This document shows positions 61,789 to 64,000 of a stretch of DNA of 64,000 bases, one piece after another. Each line of letters starts with the position of its first letter. The first letter of the stretch is position 1. The notes below the pieces were generated by a model. That model did not search any database. It was not told where the DNA came from and saw only the letters and a list, made by a program, of their open reading frames with translations. The translations under genes and the position numbers were made by a program. The DNA is from Maniola hyperantus (lineage: Eukaryota; Arthropoda; Insecta; Lepidoptera; Nymphalidae), in contig NC_048545.1 in assembly GCF_902806685.2 (NCBI RefSeq), forward strand, positions 8,357,852-8,421,851, given 5' to 3'.

Positions 61789-62322
61789 ACTAGCTGACCC
61801 TGCGAACTTCGTTCCGCCTAACAGTTGATTCAATTTTTTTATTTATTTTTTAAATATCAATTAACTATCAGAAATTCTAAAATCCCCACGATTTAGGACT
61901 TCAGTACTTTGCAGCATCAGGATTGAGGAGTTAGGATCCGAAGTTCAATGATGTAGCCTATGCTTGGTACCTAAAATAATTTTGCATCATCCGCAGTTCC
62001 TGAAACATTATAGTTTAGGAGTGCTGTACCCTACATCATCAGGGTTGAGGAGTTGAGACTTGAAGTCTGAGAATAAAGTCGTTGCTTGGTACCTACAATA
62101 TGAATTCACTATGAACACTTCCTGAATCTTGATAACTCAGGCGGGCAGTAACCCTGCAGCATCAGGATTAAGGAGTTGAATCCAGAATTTTTTATGCGAC
62201 CACCACGAAAACTTTTTTTGTTGATTTAAAAAAAAATTGCAAATCGGTCCAGAAACCTCGAAAAAATCGATGTAGAAAAAAGAACCACCTCATTTTTGAC
62301 AGTCGGTTAAAAACCGATTACC
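61789..62322 (+). repeat. Rep-D/Z retroposon with three 122-bp internal units
   Basis: Starts ACTAGCTGACCCTGCGAAC and ends ACCACCTC..CAGTCGGTTAAAAACCG. The phrase CATCAGGATTGAGGAGTT recurs at 61915, 62037 and 62160 (periods 122 and 123 bp). It links Rep-D (start) and Rep-Z (end) into one element. Confidence 0.8.
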
Positions 62323-62334
62323 TTGAAATATTTA

Positions 62335-62640
62335 CGGAACAATTTTTAAAATATCCCCTTTCTAACAAAAAAAGAATGAATGAAATCGGACTACGCGTTA
62401 ATGAATTACAACTCAGTATACATTTTAACTTTCATCCCCTCTCCTACGGGAACCATGCTGAATTTCGGGATAAAAAGTATCCTATATTCTTCCTCATAGT
62501 ATGACCTCAAATCGTACCAAGTTTCATTGGAATCCATTCAGTAGTTTCAGCGTGATGCGCGGCCGTGATACAGACAGACAGACAGACAGATAGACAGACA
62601 GACAGACAAAAATGAAAAAAATTACAGTTTTGTGTTCAGT
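62335..62640 (+). repeat. RTE-like retroposon 3' tail
   Basis: GAATGAAATCGGACTACGCG, TTTCGGGATAAAAAGTATCC, TACCAAGTTTCATTGGAATC, GTAGTTTCAGCGTGATGCGC, then (CAGA)n at 62570-62609. Layout as in RTE-type 3' ends of Lepidoptera (recall). Confidence 0.65.
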
Positions 62641-63294
62641 ATCGATTATAGAGTGCTCTCGAAAAAAAATTTTCAAAATATCTTCAATGTACAGAATTTG
62701 ACCTGTTACAGTTTTATTATAAGTCTTGATCTTGATGATTGATTGATTATGTTGTTTCCTATTTTTATAAAAGTTTGTATTTCTATAGGCAAATGTTATT
62801 TACCAACTTTTAAGTTATTTTTGTGCACTACAAAATAGTTAGGTCTTAAAAGTAAATATTATTTACGCGAAAGTTTTCTTAATAAAAGGGAGGAATTTTT
62901 GGAGGTAATCAAGTAAAAAGGTTGTACTGTACAGTAGTAAACCGAGTTGATTATCTCGCCTTTCTTCAGAGTAATCTACTATGTTAATACAATTACAACC
63001 ACGAAAGGGATGTCTAACATTACGGGATTAGGAAAGGTAAAGATAAAAGGTACCTACGCGACTACTTTAATCAGCACAAATTACACGATACAAAAGAAAA
63101 CGAAAAATTGTTTAAACTACTAAAATAATGGCAAAATCTCTAAACTATATTGATCTCAATTTAGTACTATCCTTTTTCACAGGGAGCATTAAAAGGGATA
63201 GCATTAAATTTTTTGTTTGGTTGTGAGTTGGTTTACTTGAACGGAATTAGCCAAAATTATAGTCAACGTAGCTGAAAATACTTCAAGTAGGTAT
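62641..63294. other. No gene recognised
   Basis: AT-rich; no landmark seen. Confidence 0.4.
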
Positions 63295-63490
63295 TATTAT
63301 TGTTATTTGGCTCTGGTTTTGGCAGAAACCAAAACAACAAACACGATCCTGCCCTTCCTCATCAGCTTCCCGCCATCTTCTTGGGGTCATCGGTTCAGGC
63401 CTGGAGGATATCCTACTCTGCACTTCCAGGTACCTGCGCGAACTCCAGAATACGTCTGCTCCATCGGCCGTCGATTCTGCCACACATGAC
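63295..63490 (-). pseudogene. RTE-type non-LTR C-terminal remnant
   Basis: On the minus strand one frame reads GRIDGRWSRRILEF and, after stops, TDDPKKMAGS. These resemble the D-G-R-W..R-x-L-E-W and T-D-D-x-x-K-x-A-G-S blocks I recall near the end of RTE-like polyproteins. Stops and probable frameshifts are present. An AAT-repeat tail (ATTATTATTG on plus at 63293) may be the 3' end. Two other frames are open for 60-66 codons by chance. Confidence 0.5.
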
Positions 63491-63841
63491 CTAACAATAA
63501 TACAACATTAGTTTGTTGGTCTGTCTGTAATAATAAGTTTAATTGAATAACACCTTGTCATATTTTTAGTACTAACCAAAAAGTAACGGGTCGAGTAACG
63601 TTATATAACCTTTTTCATGAGTTGAAATTCTATTTAATATTTAACTCAAAGCTTTTATCGTCATACTCCGTCGGTCCACATAACAAGTGAGTGCCACTTA
63701 AGTACTTAAATAAAACCGCCATGTTTATTGCAAGCAGCTTTGCATAAGACACTATAAAGTCAAAGTAGATGTTCCAGTTCCCAAACTATAGTTACTTATA
63801 GCTTTTGACTTTGCATACATTATTTAATTTAATTTTTACTA
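63491..63841. other. No gene recognised
   Basis: AT-rich; no landmark seen. Confidence 0.35.
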
Positions 63842-64000
63842 AATGATGCCCTCGACTTCGTCAGGTTTATGTTTTTCAAACAGTGGATTTCAGATTTTTA
63901 AAACCCGTGAGAACTCTTTGATTTTCCGTGAATAAAAGCTCATGTCCTTCCCCGGGTTGCAAGCTATCTTTGTATTAAATTTCGTCAAACAGATGGGCTG
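63842..64000 (-). repeat. Rep-A copy, cut by the window end
   Basis: AAATGATGCCCTCGACTTCG, AAACCCGTGAGAACTC, CCTTCCCCGGGTTGCAAGC and ATTTCGTCAAACAGATGGGC. The copy should continue past 64000. Confidence 0.9.

Overview
The window looks like gene-poor intergenic or large-intron DNA from a lepidopteran (butterfly or moth). It is AT-rich, and its dispersed repeats are of types I recall as typical of Lepidoptera: short repeats ending in a motif like GTCGCGGGCATCAGCTAGT, tRNA-derived SINEs with GAT-rich tails, RTE-like remnants and GC-rich foldback elements. I found no host protein-coding gene, tRNA, rRNA or CRISPR array. Nearly all short ORFs are chance frames in repeats. The only substantial coding sequence is retrotransposon-derived. 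Family names below (Rep-A, FB-E and so on) are my own working labels, defined by comparing copies within the window by eye.

Layout. 0-11 kb: many foldback/MITE-like elements. These are six insertions of FB-E (one interrupted by a SINE-like repeat, one a head-to-head dimer), GC-rich FB-F, and two TIR elements with TTA/TTAA-like ends (4513-4960, 5661-5949), plus Rep-A, Rep-C and Rep-I. 11-19 kb: mostly unrecognised AT-rich sequence with SINE-H, Rep-A, a 170-bp foldback and a strong short hairpin. 19.3-21.4 kb: a nested locus in which a 1.77-kb hAT-like element (15-bp perfect TIR, 8-bp TSD with one mismatch) sits inside a Rep-B copy and carries a three-unit tandem of Rep-A plus a CGCTCGC-rich motif. 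21-30 kb: Rep-A/B/C/I copies, with SINE-H inserted in Rep-I. 30.7-31.7 kb: a diverged direct duplication. 32-37 kb: four FB-F copies, two Rep-Q copies, and a Rep-C copy whose flank recurs almost unchanged, inverted, at 52.6-52.9 kb. 37.5-38.7 kb: a 5'-truncated CR1/Jockey-type non-LTR fragment on the minus strand. 39-50 kb: more repeats, including SINE-G nested in SINE-H and a 275-bp tandem duplication. 50.1-52.6 kb: a relatively young 5'-truncated non-LTR retrotransposon (RT, RNase H, CCHC finger, poly(A), 11-bp TSD) with one frameshift. 52.6-64 kb: Rep-A/B/C/D/I copies, a tandem pair of TIR elements at 54.1-54.5 kb, and RTE-type coding debris near 63.4 kb.

How the parts relate. Nothing resembles an operon or pathway. 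The logic is transposition history: host DNA, then old short repeats, then MITEs and SINEs landing inside them, then a recent LINE insertion. Autonomous elements able to mobilise the non-autonomous families must lie elsewhere in the genome. Limits: no database search was possible, family identities rest on pattern recognition and recall, and repeat boundaries are usually good to about 5-20 bp.
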